From contig DIYH01000034.1 of assembly GCA_002435755.1 (NCBI GenBank), positions 98,124 to 162,123 of the forward strand: a stretch of 64,000 bases of DNA. Reading direction: 5' to 3'. Each line of letters begins with the position of its first letter. Position 1 is the stretch's first letter. The notes beneath the pieces were generated by a model. That model saw nothing but the letters and a program-made list of their open reading frames with translations. It was not told where the DNA came from and did no database searches. The DNA is from Flammeovirgaceae bacterium UBA6059 (GTDB taxonomy: Bacteria; Bacteroidota; Bacteroidia; Cytophagales; Cyclobacteriaceae). Position numbers and translations under genes: made by a program. Positions 8,997 to 15,842 of this stretch are shown one piece after another.

Positions 8997-9133
8997 CTCT
9001 TGGATCAAAGTCAATCCATCGAATAATGAAATTGATAGAACTCTTTTAAATCAATCACTTGGGGAGGAAATTAGGGGTCACTTGAAATAACTTGGTGGTG
9101 CAGGGGGTAAGCATCGATTGCATTTCCTGAAAT

Positions 9134-9385
9134 TCACAAGCAATTGAATTCATTTGATAATTTGGTATCAATAAAATTGGGAGTCTTCAAATGTGTACCA
9201 AAATGTGTCCCGTTCTGTGTACCAATTTGTATTGCTCGATTAAGGGATTCGACCCTCTTTTTTCGCAGCTCGATTTCCTCTTCTAGTCTTTCAAAAATGG
9301 GTAAGAACTGCTCTCCATGAGTTGCAATAATTTTAGCACACTCATTTCGTGCGGTAATAATCTCATCAAGCGTCGGCTCTTGCAT
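9134..9385 (-). CDS. Small protein upstream of integrase, possible recombination accessory
   Basis: Protein of 83 residues with a strong ribosome site (AGGGGAG) in front of its ATG. Residues 1-50 form a charged helical region; then comes a short repeat of GTQN/GTHF/GTHL, which is simply the translation of the 12-bp DNA repeat array at 9192-9227, and a polar tail. It lies just upstream of the integrase gene on the same strand, the usual place of an excisionase or element-encoded regulator, but no helix-turn-helix or other diagnostic motif is visible. The repeat-encoded tail suggests that the DNA element, rather than the protein, is what is conserved in that part. Confidence 0.45.
   Translation of the reverse strand: MQEPTLDEIITARNECAKIIATHGEQFLPIFERLEEEIELRKKRVESLNRAIQIGTQNGTHFGTHLKTPNFIDTKLSNEFNCL
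9192..9227. repeat. 12-bp-period repeat array 2
   Basis: Three units in phase at 9192, 9204 and 9216: TGTGTACCAAAA, TGTGTCCCGTTC (diverged) and TGTGTACCAATT. The order conserved-diverged-conserved is the same as in the array at 8961-8996, 231 bases away. It lies inside the 3' part of the small gene 9134-9385. Confidence 0.6.
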
Positions 9386-9448
9386 TGAGGACTCCCCTAC
9401 TACATAATGAATTCTAATCCAGTGTCAGGACTCTAATTGGCATACATC

Positions 9449-9472
9449 TCTAAGTGGTTTGATCCACTTAGA
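9449..9472. repeat. 9-bp inverted repeat upstream of small gene
   Basis: Arms TCTAAGTGG (9449-9457) and CCACTTAGA (9464-9472) pair perfectly around a 6-base spacer. It is about 65 bases upstream of the gene starting at 9385 and downstream of HigA, so it could be an operator for the integrase module or a weak terminator after higA (no T-tract). Confidence 0.45.
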
Positions 9473-9672
9473 CGTAATGTCTGATAGAAAAAAGGCGACT
9501 ATGATGAATAACTATTGTAGTGCTTCCAGCAGTGACCAACCAGCGAAATTAAGCTGCTCAACAACACCTCAAAGATGAGATGGCAAAGGCCCTGAATGAC
9601 ACAATCAAAATGCCACTCAAAGCTTTGATGCGTTTAATTGAGATTACAGATATGATTAACTGAAAAGCTTAA

Positions 9673-9990
9673 TCAAGATGACAGATGTGCTTCTCTGATC
9701 TCTTCCAGAGAGGGAATATCAGAAAGGATGGCTTGATTTTGTTGATCATGCTCTGCCAGCCAAAGATCATACTTTGCTTGCATATTCATCCATAGCTCCG
9801 GGCTGTTACCAGCAAGCTTGCCAACTTTGAGACATAGAAGCGGTGTGAGTGCTTTTTTAGCGTTGAGTATGTCGCTCATATATTGTCTGGAGATTTTAAG
9901 ATAGCCAGCCATTTTGGTGGCATTGAGCTTTAAGGCAGGTAATAAGTCCTCTTTCAGTATTTCTCCCGGGTGTGTTGGCTGTCGTTCCAT
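9673..9990 (-). CDS. higA: HigA-family antitoxin
   Basis: Protein of 105 residues beginning with the family signature HPGEILKEDLLPAL and containing a Cro/CI-type helix-turn-helix (about 20-75; MAGYLKISRQYMSDILNAKK). HigA antitoxins bind and neutralise the HigB mRNA interferase and repress their own promoter. The gene follows higB with a 12-base gap, the toxin-first order typical of higBA loci, and has an AAGGA ribosome site before its ATG. The C-terminal extension is longer than the minimal domain but within family range. Likely role: plasmid or island stabilisation. Confidence 0.88.
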   Translation of the reverse strand: MERQPTHPGEILKEDLLPALKLNATKMAGYLKISRQYMSDILNAKKALTPLLCLKVGKLAGNSPELWMNMQAKYDLWLAEHDQQNQAILSDIPSLEEIREAHLSS

Positions 9991-10002
9991 TGCTTTTATC
10001 CT

Positions 10003-10278
10003 TCAATGATATTGTTCGTAATTTACATTTTCCGGCCCATCTCCCCATTCGAAGGTGATACACCATGGGCCATTGATATGCACGGTGTAACGCTTTGGTA
10101 TATGACCTTGCAAGCCGTGATAATCAAAACCTGGAATATTCATATCCTCTGGTTTTGTCGCAGCGGCCAAAGCATCCAAGCGCCTTAAGATGCGCTTATG
10201 CATCATCTGATCAATTCGCTTCGTTTTACCTGTTTGAAAAAGCTCCTTGAGCCCCTTATTCTTAAAGGAATAGATCAT
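10003..10278 (-). CDS. higB: HigB/RelE-family toxin
   Basis: Protein of 91 residues that starts MIYSFKNKGLKELF, the standard N-terminus of the HigB (plasmid killer, RelE fold) family, and later shows the expected GLQGHIPKRYTVHING and ITFEWGDGPENV stretches. HigB cleaves mRNA on translating ribosomes. First gene of the higBA pair. A consensus sigma70 promoter (10285-10313) is placed such that the predicted transcription start falls on the A of this ATG, so the toxin may be made from a leaderless transcript. No ribosome site is visible before the start. Confidence 0.87.
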   Translation of the reverse strand: MIYSFKNKGLKELFQTGKTKRIDQMMHKRILRRLDALAAATKPEDMNIPGFDYHGLQGHIPKRYTVHINGPWCITFEWGDGPENVNYEQYH

Positions 10279-10284
10279 TCTTTA

Positions 10285-10313
10285 AGTATACGCTAAACAG
10301 ATGCAATTGTCAA
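10285..10313 (-). promoter_or_regulatory. Consensus sigma70-type promoter of higBA
   Basis: On the minus strand: TTGACA (10313-10308), a 17-base spacer, and TATACT (10290-10285). This is a near-perfect proteobacterial sigma70 promoter, unlike the TTTG / TAnnTTTG elements of Bacteroidota. With normal spacing the start point is about 10278, the first base of higB. Confidence 0.75.
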
Positions 10314-10337
10314 CTAAATAGCGGCGCCTCGTTATGT

Positions 10338-11072
10338 CTAGAAGAGCGAAAGCTGATGCGATGGTTGCTCGTTGTGACTTTTTACTTTATCGATAGGTCT
10401 TGGCTTTGGCATTTTTGGAGCTTCACCCCATATCTGCGATTGTTCTTTATTGATAGGGATAATGCCAATGCCTTTTGTGTTAATGTGCCAACCGCCGTAC
10501 CATTCCATTGACAAGCTGTTCATCCAGGCCACCTCACCACTCAATCCATTTAAAAAGAAATTGAGAGTTGCCATCTTAGCGCATGTTTCGCTGTTATCGG
10601 CACCAAAGAAATAGTTCTTATGGTTTTGCTTTGCGGCACTCAGGAGCATACGGCCAGATCCACATGCCGGATCGAATATGCGGTTTCGTTCACTTTGATC
10701 ATTTCCGCATTGAATCAATGCCATCATGTCACATACATGCTCAGGGGTAAAATACTGCCCGTTTTGACCTTTAGTAATGTGCTGCATGAAGAATTCGCCA
10801 AGAATATCTGAATAGGGATTGTCCAGTACATTGAGCTGAAGAACACCCAAAGCCTCTGCCAAGATGTTAAGGTCATCGCGCTTGTAGGATTTGATTGTAT
10901 TCATATACAGTGTTTCATTGGCTTCGTCCTGTTCCTGTAGCTGAGTTTGGATATTCGTTCTGTGAAAGCTGCAAATGCCAACTGTCAAAAGATCGTTGAA
11001 AGCTTTTGATAGATCGTGTTTGTATTCAAGCTTATGGAGTGTTTTGACAAATTGATCATAATGGTTGGTCAT
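10338..11072 (-). CDS. N-6 DNA methylase-like protein lacking the catalytic NPPY motif
   Basis: Protein of 244 residues. It has a helical N-terminal region, then GQYFTPEHVCDMM and the SAM-binding motif I FDPACGSG (about residues 133-140), as in type I restriction HsdM-like N6-adenine methylases. After the third strand (GADNSE, then FFLNGL) the expected (N/D)PP(Y/F) motif is absent: the sequence runs NSLSMEWYGGWHI. Similar short methylase-like proteins occur on plasmids. The enzyme may be inactive or may act as a decoy or partner. It overlaps the upstream ardC gene by four bases (ATGA), which argues for coordinated antirestriction expression. The tail is polar and proline-rich. Confidence 0.75.
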   Translation of the reverse strand: MTNHYDQFVKTLHKLEYKHDLSKAFNDLLTVGICSFHRTNIQTQLQEQDEANETLYMNTIKSYKRDDLNILAEALGVLQLNVLDNPYSDILGEFFMQHITKGQNGQYFTPEHVCDMMALIQCGNDQSERNRIFDPACGSGRMLLSAAKQNHKNYFFGADNSETCAKMATLNFFLNGLSGEVAWMNSLSMEWYGGWHINTKGIGIIPINKEQSQIWGEAPKMPKPRPIDKVKSHNEQPSHQLSLF

Positions 11073-11998
11073 GCTGGCTCTCCCAGCTGAGCCTGATCAT
11101 TTAACGCGTTTAAATACTCTTGTGCTTTGGCCGCTTGTGCCGCTGCTTTAAAGATCAGGGTCTTATCTTCACGCAATCCTTGCAGCCAGCTTTTAATGTA
11201 GAGGGCATGACCTTTGGGTTGCGTTTGCTCTATGCCCAGTTGAGCACACAGGAAGGCTGAGCCGAGCTCTGCGATCAGTTCTTCTTTCGCAATGATCGTA
11301 TCGCTTTTGCGGTTGGTAATGCCCTCACGATTCAGCCGCCTTAAAGCGCCGGTCCAATGTGTAAGCTCATGTAGAAGAGTAGCATAGTAATTTTCTGTTG
11401 CGCTGCGTCCATTGCTATCAACAAACAATTGTGTTGGTGGCATATTGATATAATCGCCATTGACAAGAAAATACGCTTCGGGTTCATCATGCCGGATATC
11501 TGCGCGAGTGTTTGTGCAGAATTCCTCAATAAGTGCGATCCGCTCGACTTTATCGTCTGTGGGTGTATCCGGTATTTGAACCTCATACCCTTCGACTTGC
11601 GCCACATTAAAGACGGTATAGAGCTTAAGCATGGGGATTTTGATCTCTTCTATGTCCCCTTGGCTGTTTGTTTTGTCCTTAAGCAAAGTTTTGTAGAAGA
11701 CAACACGACTACCTTTTTCACCTTTTTTGACGTGCGCGCCCATGTCTTTCCATTGCTTAAAAGTCGCCCATTCATTAGATGGCAACTGTCTGCTATGTTG
11801 GGCTGACCACAGGTTCAGAATGTTGATACCCTGATAGGTAAGATTGGTCGCGGGGTTATATGGTAAGCCTTGCGTGGTGAAGCCTGCAAAGGGTGGTTGA
11901 TAGTCGTTTATATCGACCTTCTCAAGCAGATCGATGATTGTATTGGTGAGGTCTTGATGAATGTCGGGTTTTGGTTTCCGGATCTTTTCATGGGGCAT
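11069..11998 (-). CDS. ardC: ArdC-family antirestriction protein (ssDNA-binding plus zincin domain)
   Basis: Protein of 309 residues. Residues 10-135 match the ArdC N-terminal ssDNA-binding domain (NPATNLTYQGINILNLW, FKQWKDMGAHVKKGEKGS, YTVFNVAQVEGY). The C-terminal half is a metallopeptidase-like domain with HELTHWTG (His210-His214) and a downstream Glu-rich helix (KEELIAELGSAFLC) supplying the third zinc ligand. ArdC proteins protect incoming conjugative DNA from restriction. The gene has an AAGGAAG ribosome site and overlaps the methylase-like gene by ATGA. Typical of proteobacterial conjugative plasmids and integrative elements. Confidence 0.88.
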   Translation of the reverse strand: MPHEKIRKPKPDIHQDLTNTIIDLLEKVDINDYQPPFAGFTTQGLPYNPATNLTYQGINILNLWSAQHSRQLPSNEWATFKQWKDMGAHVKKGEKGSRVVFYKTLLKDKTNSQGDIEEIKIPMLKLYTVFNVAQVEGYEVQIPDTPTDDKVERIALIEEFCTNTRADIRHDEPEAYFLVNGDYINMPPTQLFVDSNGRSATENYYATLLHELTHWTGALRRLNREGITNRKSDTIIAKEELIAELGSAFLCAQLGIEQTQPKGHALYIKSWLQGLREDKTLIFKAAAQAAKAQEYLNALNDQAQLGEPA

Positions 11999-12023
11999 TG
12001 ATGGCTTCCTTATCCTTAAAATT

Positions 12024-12051
12024 CAGGGACGGGCAGTGTTGCCCGTCCCTG
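12024..12051 (-). terminator. GC-rich hairpin after the 12063-12338 gene
   Basis: Perfect 12-bp stem (12024-12035 with 12040-12051) and a 4-base loop, followed on the minus strand by AATTTT. It lies 11 bases after the stop codon of the gene ending at 12063 and before the ardC start. Confidence 0.7.
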
Positions 12052-12062
12052 TGATTGATGAT

Positions 12063-12338
12063 TCAGTCTTTTCTGATTGATGGGAGATAGTCAGACAAAA
12101 GACTCTTTTCAGATAGTCTTTGATTATTGAGCATTTCAATCGCTTCATCGATCAAGGTTGGAGCGATCATGAGATCAATAAACTGATTGGTAGGATCATC
12201 AATTGAATAGCTTTTGATCGTGTGTTTTGCGTGCTCTAAAACCTTGAGAATAAGATCTTGCTGTTCTCTTTTCGAAACCTTGAGCGGGTGTTTTGAGCTC
12301 TTGGCCAATATGGATTTTAGGATTTTCATGAAATTCAC
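12063..12338 (-). CDS. Small plasmid-type hypothetical protein
   Basis: Protein of 91 residues with a good ribosome site (AAAAGGTG) before its ATG and its own downstream hairpin. Basic N-terminus, otherwise helical and polar; no recognised domain. It sits between ardC and the 12391-12657 gene inside the mobile block. Confidence 0.55.
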   Translation of the reverse strand: MNFMKILKSILAKSSKHPLKVSKREQQDLILKVLEHAKHTIKSYSIDDPTNQFIDLMIAPTLIDEAIEMLNNQRLSEKSLLSDYLPSIRKD

Positions 12339-12361
12339 CTTTTGTTAAAGTCTTGAGGAAG

Positions 12362-12383
12362 GCAGGGGCTTTGAGGCCCCTGC
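12362..12383 (-). terminator. GC-rich hairpin after the 12391-12657 gene
   Basis: Arms GCAGGGGC (12362-12369) and GCCCCTGC (12376-12383) with a 6-base loop, a few bases downstream of the stop at 12391 on the minus strand. No strong T-tract. Confidence 0.55.
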
Positions 12384-12390
12384 TCCATAT

Positions 12391-12657
12391 TTATTGGTTT
12401 TCTTCGTAGTTGATGTCGAAGGTTATGAGCTTGATCTTACCATCAATATCAGGTGTGATTTGAACGGTTGTGATCGCCCATGAGATATAGGGATTGCCGC
12501 TTTCACGGCCTATTTGATCCCAGCCTCTGGTTATTTCTACAGTGTCGATATCTCGCACCTGCCGACCTTGTGCATCAGTCTTGTAGTATGCCTTTTCCTG
12601 CACAAGCCTCTTGGTTGGGCGGTTTTTGGTTTCAGTCGTTTTGTTTGTATCAGTCAT
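12391..12657 (-). CDS. Small plasmid-type hypothetical protein
   Basis: About 88 residues from the ATG at 12657, which has an AAAGGAAA ribosome site; the open frame continues upstream to 12705 but without such a site. Polar, Thr-rich start, then an alternating hydrophobic pattern suggesting a small beta-rich domain (ISWAITTVQITPDIDG, KLITFDINYEE). Not recognised. It has its own downstream hairpin, like its neighbours. Confidence 0.55.
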   Translation of the reverse strand: MTDTNKTTETKNRPTKRLVQEKAYYKTDAQGRQVRDIDTVEITRGWDQIGRESGNPYISWAITTVQITPDIDGKIKLITFDINYEENQ

Positions 12658-12732
12658 TGATATTTCCTTTCTTAACTGAAGTTGATTTAAGGGATTTCTC
12701 CCCATTGCATGAACCCTTGCCTAGCGGCGAGC

Positions 12733-12770
12733 GTCACTTTTATAACCGCGTCCTTGACGCGGTAAGTGAC
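12733..12770. repeat. Long bulged hairpin upstream of the 12391-12657 gene
   Basis: Arms GTCACTT + ACCGCGTC (12733-12739 and 12745-12752, interrupted by ttata) pair with GACGCGGT + AAGTGAC (12756-12770) around a 3-base loop: 15 paired bases with one 5-base bulge. It lies in the gap between the primase and the 12391-12657 gene; it may be a terminator, an mRNA structure, or part of a replication or transfer site. Confidence 0.55.
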
Positions 12771-12892
12771 CGAGCATAAAAGCCTGTATTTGAAATGGAC
12801 CGGAATGTTAGAACGCCACGACAGCTATGCTGACGATGGGGTGCTTATGTTTCGAAGCTGTTTTAAATTCAGGATTTTATGATATGCTGCTC

Positions 12893-13903
12893 TTAGGGTT
12901 CCATGCATCGGGGCCCCGATGCATATTTGGATAAGCGTTCGGCGGTGCAACCGCCAGAACTCATTAAAAGTCCTAACTTTTCGATCAGAATATCATTCCA
13001 GTCTTTCCCGATCTCGGAGGGGCTGTGTCTTTGAATTGCTCCCTTAAAATTCATAGTTTCAAGAACCTGAATCACTTTATTAGCAATCCGATGTCCTCCC
13101 TGATCGTGATCAGTGATGACGGTTATTGAATAAGTATTAGACAACTGTTTGATAAACTCTTCCAATATCAGTTGCTGCTTTTTAGAAAACCCGCCGCAAG
13201 TAGCCAGATAAAAACCATTCTTGGGAGCAAACAACACTTCATAGCTCATCGCATCTATTGGACTTTCCGCTATGAATAATGTGGTATCATCTTTAAAAAC
13301 ATTGGATCGCCAAAAGCTCTTCTCACTCCCTTTGATAAAAAGATCTATGTCCTGGTTGCGTAACTCAAGACCGCACACCAAGCGCTGCTTGAAATGCGGA
13401 AACACGGCATTTCCGAAATCATCTTGAAATATACGACCGAAAAAACGTGAAGACTTCAAAAATGATGGCTGGATTCCGCGTTTCTGCAAATAGCGATGGC
13501 GGATCAGTGTAGCGCAACGATTAAAAATCCTATGAATTCTGAGGGGCTCATAGGAGCTTTTGTTATCACATGATACTCTTCGAATTTTATTTATCACACT
13601 TGGTTCCCCTGACCAATCGTGCAACGTTTGAGCAATCTCCAGATAAGACTGATCTGTTCTGTTTTTGACAAAGTCGATTATGGTTCCATTGTCGTTATCA
13701 TCGTAAACAGAAAAATATATCCAGATGCCATTGCGTCTGGAAACAATGATCTTATCTACTCTATCAAGGTGCATGACCGTCTGATGCACCGTGCTTTTCT
13801 TTTGATCGAGATCGTAACCAAAAGAGGCGGCATATTGGATGAGGTCTATGAATTCCTTGAAATCTCTGAAGTCATGCTTATATGCCTTGCTAGCGTTGAG
13901 CAA
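12893..13903 (-). CDS. Toprim-domain primase-like protein (DUF3991/Toprim type)
   Basis: Protein of 336 residues. The N-terminal third resembles the zinc-finger/DUF3991 region of plasmid primases (FGYDL, NGTIIDFV, YLQKRGI). The Toprim domain follows, with the catalytic Glu213 in IAESPIDAMSYE and the DxD pair Asp265/Asp267 in ITDHDQGG, ending with KDWNDIL. These proteins synthesise or process primers on mobile elements. The start is a TTG preceded by GGGGAGAG at good spacing, and the 5' end overlaps the RadC-like gene by 14 bases. The last 20 codons run through two palindromes and do not look like family sequence, so the original C-terminus may have been replaced. Confidence 0.82.
   Translation of the reverse strand: MLNASKAYKHDFRDFKEFIDLIQYAASFGYDLDQKKSTVHQTVMHLDRVDKIIVSRRNGIWIYFSVYDDNDNGTIIDFVKNRTDQSYLEIAQTLHDWSGEPSVINKIRRVSCDNKSSYEPLRIHRIFNRCATLIRHRYLQKRGIQPSFLKSSRFFGRIFQDDFGNAVFPHFKQRLVCGLELRNQDIDLFIKGSEKSFWRSNVFKDDTTLFIAESPIDAMSYEVLFAPKNGFYLATCGGFSKKQQLILEEFIKQLSNTYSITVITDHDQGGHRIANKVIQVLETMNFKGAIQRHSPSEIGKDWNDILIEKLGLLMSSGGCTAERLSKYASGPRCMEP
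12903..12924. repeat. 22-bp perfect palindrome at the 3' end of the primase gene
   Basis: ATGCATCGGGG followed directly by its reverse complement, with no spacer. A second small hairpin, GGCGGT/ACCGCC (12941-12955), lies 16 bases away. On the minus strand the palindrome overlaps the last codons of the primase. Candidate terminator or site-specific protein-binding site. Confidence 0.65.
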
Positions 13904-14360
13904 TGTGCTCTCCCCTACTTTCGCTTAATATGCCATAATAGCCTTCGTCCGTGATGATAAAATGATCCTGAAGATCAATACGTAGCATTTTACCAATCCT
14001 TTTAAGGTTTTCTGTGAGTTGAATATCCATACGGCTTGGAGCAAGTGTTCCACTTGGATGATTATGACCCAAAATCAGTTGGTGCGACCTGCGTTTTAAT
14101 GCCAGGGTGAACACCATTCGTGGGTCGACAAGGGTTTCGGTCATGCCTCCAAAAGAGACGTTAGCAATCGACATTAGCCGCATTTGACGATCAAGCAAAA
14201 GAAGCTTGCTTGACTCCGCCAGATTGATTTGCCCTTTGTCCCAGTGTTGGTAGAGGATCTTAGCGGCATCTTCGGGGTTGCTGATCCTTGGCCGGTCTTT
14301 AGCTCTGACTTTATTGTGATAGACAAGTTTAACCTCTTCAAAACACGGTCTAATAGACAT
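13890..14360 (-). CDS. RadC/JAB-domain protein
   Basis: About 156 residues from the ATG at 14360, which has an AAAGGAAA ribosome site (the frame extends to 14381). It carries the JAMM metal motif HNHPSG (99-104) with Asp112, and the usual LDRQMRLM and SFGGMTETLVDPR stretches of the plasmid RadC-like family, but no N-terminal helix-hairpin-helix. Such proteins are common on conjugative elements; their activity is not firmly known, and predicted metallopeptidase or nuclease functions are inference. It is coupled to the primase gene by a 14-base overlap and follows ssb. Confidence 0.85.
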   Translation of the reverse strand: MSIRPCFEEVKLVYHNKVRAKDRPRISNPEDAAKILYQHWDKGQINLAESSKLLLLDRQMRLMSIANVSFGGMTETLVDPRMVFTLALKRRSHQLILGHNHPSGTLAPSRMDIQLTENLKRIGKMLRIDLQDHFIITDEGYYGILSESRGEHIAQR

Positions 14361-14478
14361 ATTTTTCCTTTCCGAAACCATAACATGAGGATAAGAAAGC
14401 TCAGACCTGTTAAGCTTGAGCTTTCTAGGGTTGAATAAGTCACCAAATATTAGAGGTGATCAATAATCAAAAAAATGC

Positions 14479-14994
14479 TTAGGCCGCATCCAAGGTAGCA
14501 GAATTAGCTGTATTACTGGCTTTGTCGATTTCGTTAACCTTGGCTTGTTTTTTCAAGACAACATGATAAGCAAAAATGGTACTTGCTGTTTGCTTGTAGC
14601 CCTCGGGTGTGTCAAAAGACTTGGTACTATCTTCACCCTTGAGATAAACCCAGTCGCCTTTTTTGAAACTTGTGGTTTTCTCAAAGGCTTCTTCCAGATT
14701 GCTTGATACCAACGCATTGAAGTAATTCGTGTTGGTCTTGATTTTACCGTCAGCCGTTTGATACTCCTTATTACTCGCGATCCGTATCTTGGCATATTTT
14801 CCATCACCAACGATGACAGGGTCTTTCACGAGATGGCCGGATTTCATAGTAATGTTGGTATCAGCGAAGAGCTTTTCTTCTTCAGCTGTTACTGGAGCCA
14901 CCTTTTCAGCTAGGTTTGTATCTTTTTCTGCGAAAGACTTTTTGGTTAATGAGTTTTCCTTTTTGGTGGGTGGTTGATGTGCTTGAGCGTTCAT
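14479..14994 (-). CDS. ssb: Single-stranded DNA-binding protein (OB fold)
   Basis: Protein of 171 residues. A disordered N-terminal 45 residues precede an OB-fold core (about 48-150): GHLVKDPVIVGDGKYAKIRI, TNYFNALVSS, FKKGDWVYLKGE. This is the SSB pattern, more diverged than chromosomal SSB and without the acidic DDDIPF-type tail. A strong AAAGGA ribosome site precedes the ATG. Together with the primase and RadC-like genes it forms a replication/transfer module. The end of the gene is followed by a short TCACC/GGTGA inverted repeat near 14440-14460. Confidence 0.72.
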   Translation of the reverse strand: MNAQAHQPPTKKENSLTKKSFAEKDTNLAEKVAPVTAEEEKLFADTNITMKSGHLVKDPVIVGDGKYAKIRIASNKEYQTADGKIKTNTNYFNALVSSNLEEAFEKTTSFKKGDWVYLKGEDSTKSFDTPEGYKQTASTIFAYHVVLKKQAKVNEIDKASNTANSATLDAA

Positions 14995-15048
14995 AGGTCA
15001 AGTCCTTTCGTTTAGGGTTGGGGTTGAAAATGGGATGGAATTTTATGG

Positions 15049-15369
15049 TTAGTGAATTGCCTGAATGCTTTGCGTCACCATATTGAGGAAGTCTATGGTC
15101 TTTGGCCGATGACCCATCAAGAGTGTATCAATTATGTGGTCTGCATATCGTTCAGCTGCTTTCATCCAGATCAGAGGTTCGTCATCGAACAAATCCTGAA
15201 CTGTGGCAAATATGTGTGCTGATTTTCCAATGAGGGAAAAGAGCGTTTCATCTTGGGTCTCATTTAAATCTATGGTTCGATCCAGTTGCATAAAATGCTC
15301 ATATTGATAAATACGATCAGAAATGAGGTGTACGACCTCGCCATAGTGAAGGCTTGGATGCATAGGCAC
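15049..15369 (-). CDS. Small plasmid-type hypothetical protein
   Basis: Protein of 106 residues with an excellent ribosome site (AAAGGAG) before its ATG. Helical and acidic, no recognised domain. First or second gene of the ssb module; a 54-base gap separates it from ssb. Confidence 0.55.
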   Translation of the reverse strand: MPMHPSLHYGEVVHLISDRIYQYEHFMQLDRTIDLNETQDETLFSLIGKSAHIFATVQDLFDDEPLIWMKAAERYADHIIDTLLMGHRPKTIDFLNMVTQSIQAIH

Positions 15370-15544
15370 TGCTCCTTTAATGTGGGGTAGATGTTGGGTT
15401 TTGTGGTATAAAGCCTAGGAAGCTATTAGAGCGAATGCATGCCAGTAACAGCCAACTTTAAAGACTTTTTCAGTTTTTGAATGCGCCTACATTACCATAA
15501 TACAGAAGAAAAGTCAAGAAAAAACAATATGCTATACGATAGTA

Positions 15545-15570
15545 TGCAAAGGGCAAGCATGCCCTTTGCA
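15545..15570 (-). terminator. Hairpin terminator after the 15585-15842 gene
   Basis: Perfect 11-bp stem, TGCAAAGGGCA with TGCCCTTTGCA, and a 4-base loop, 14 bases after the stop at 15585. It has the same design (long perfect stem, 4-base loop) as the hairpin at 12024-12051. Confidence 0.65.
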
Positions 15571-15584
15571 TCTTGAGTATTGGG

Positions 15585-15842
15585 TTAATGAATAGTTTGC
15601 TCTCTTTTGATCCTCGCCAAATCAATCAAATCCAGTGCGTCCAAATGATGATCTATTTCCAGGTCCTCATATACACCATCTATGTAGTTACATAGGACGT
15701 TGAGGTGGCTCTGTTCACGACCATTGAATGATGATCTATTGCGATCCATTTGAACCATCGCCTTTTCTTTTTTCAAGTGCTTTAGTACCTGGTTTTTAAT
15801 AATGTAGTCCACGAGAATTGGCTCGTGTTTATAATCATTCAT
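15585..15842 (-). CDS. Small plasmid-type hypothetical protein
   Basis: Protein of 85 residues with a strong AAGGAG ribosome site before the ATG. Charged and helical, with a C-terminal LDALDLIDLARIKREQ helix; not recognised. It is the outermost gene of the proteobacterial-type block on this side; its leader contains a small GAGG/CCTC hairpin. Confidence 0.55.
   Translation of the reverse strand: MNDYKHEPILVDYIIKNQVLKHLKKEKAMVQMDRNRSSFNGREQSHLNVLCNYIDGVYEDLEIDHHLDALDLIDLARIKREQTIH

Noticed and set aside
9553..9663. Plus-strand frame of about 36 codons (HLKDEMAKALNDTIKMP) before higA's end
   Set aside because: Looks protein-like and may be the tail of a decayed gene, but is too short and unrecognised to annotate.
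15470..15540. Possible sigma70 promoter (TTGACT) upstream of the 15369 gene
   Set aside because: The -10 element at correct spacing (TAATGT) is poor; not strong enough to list.
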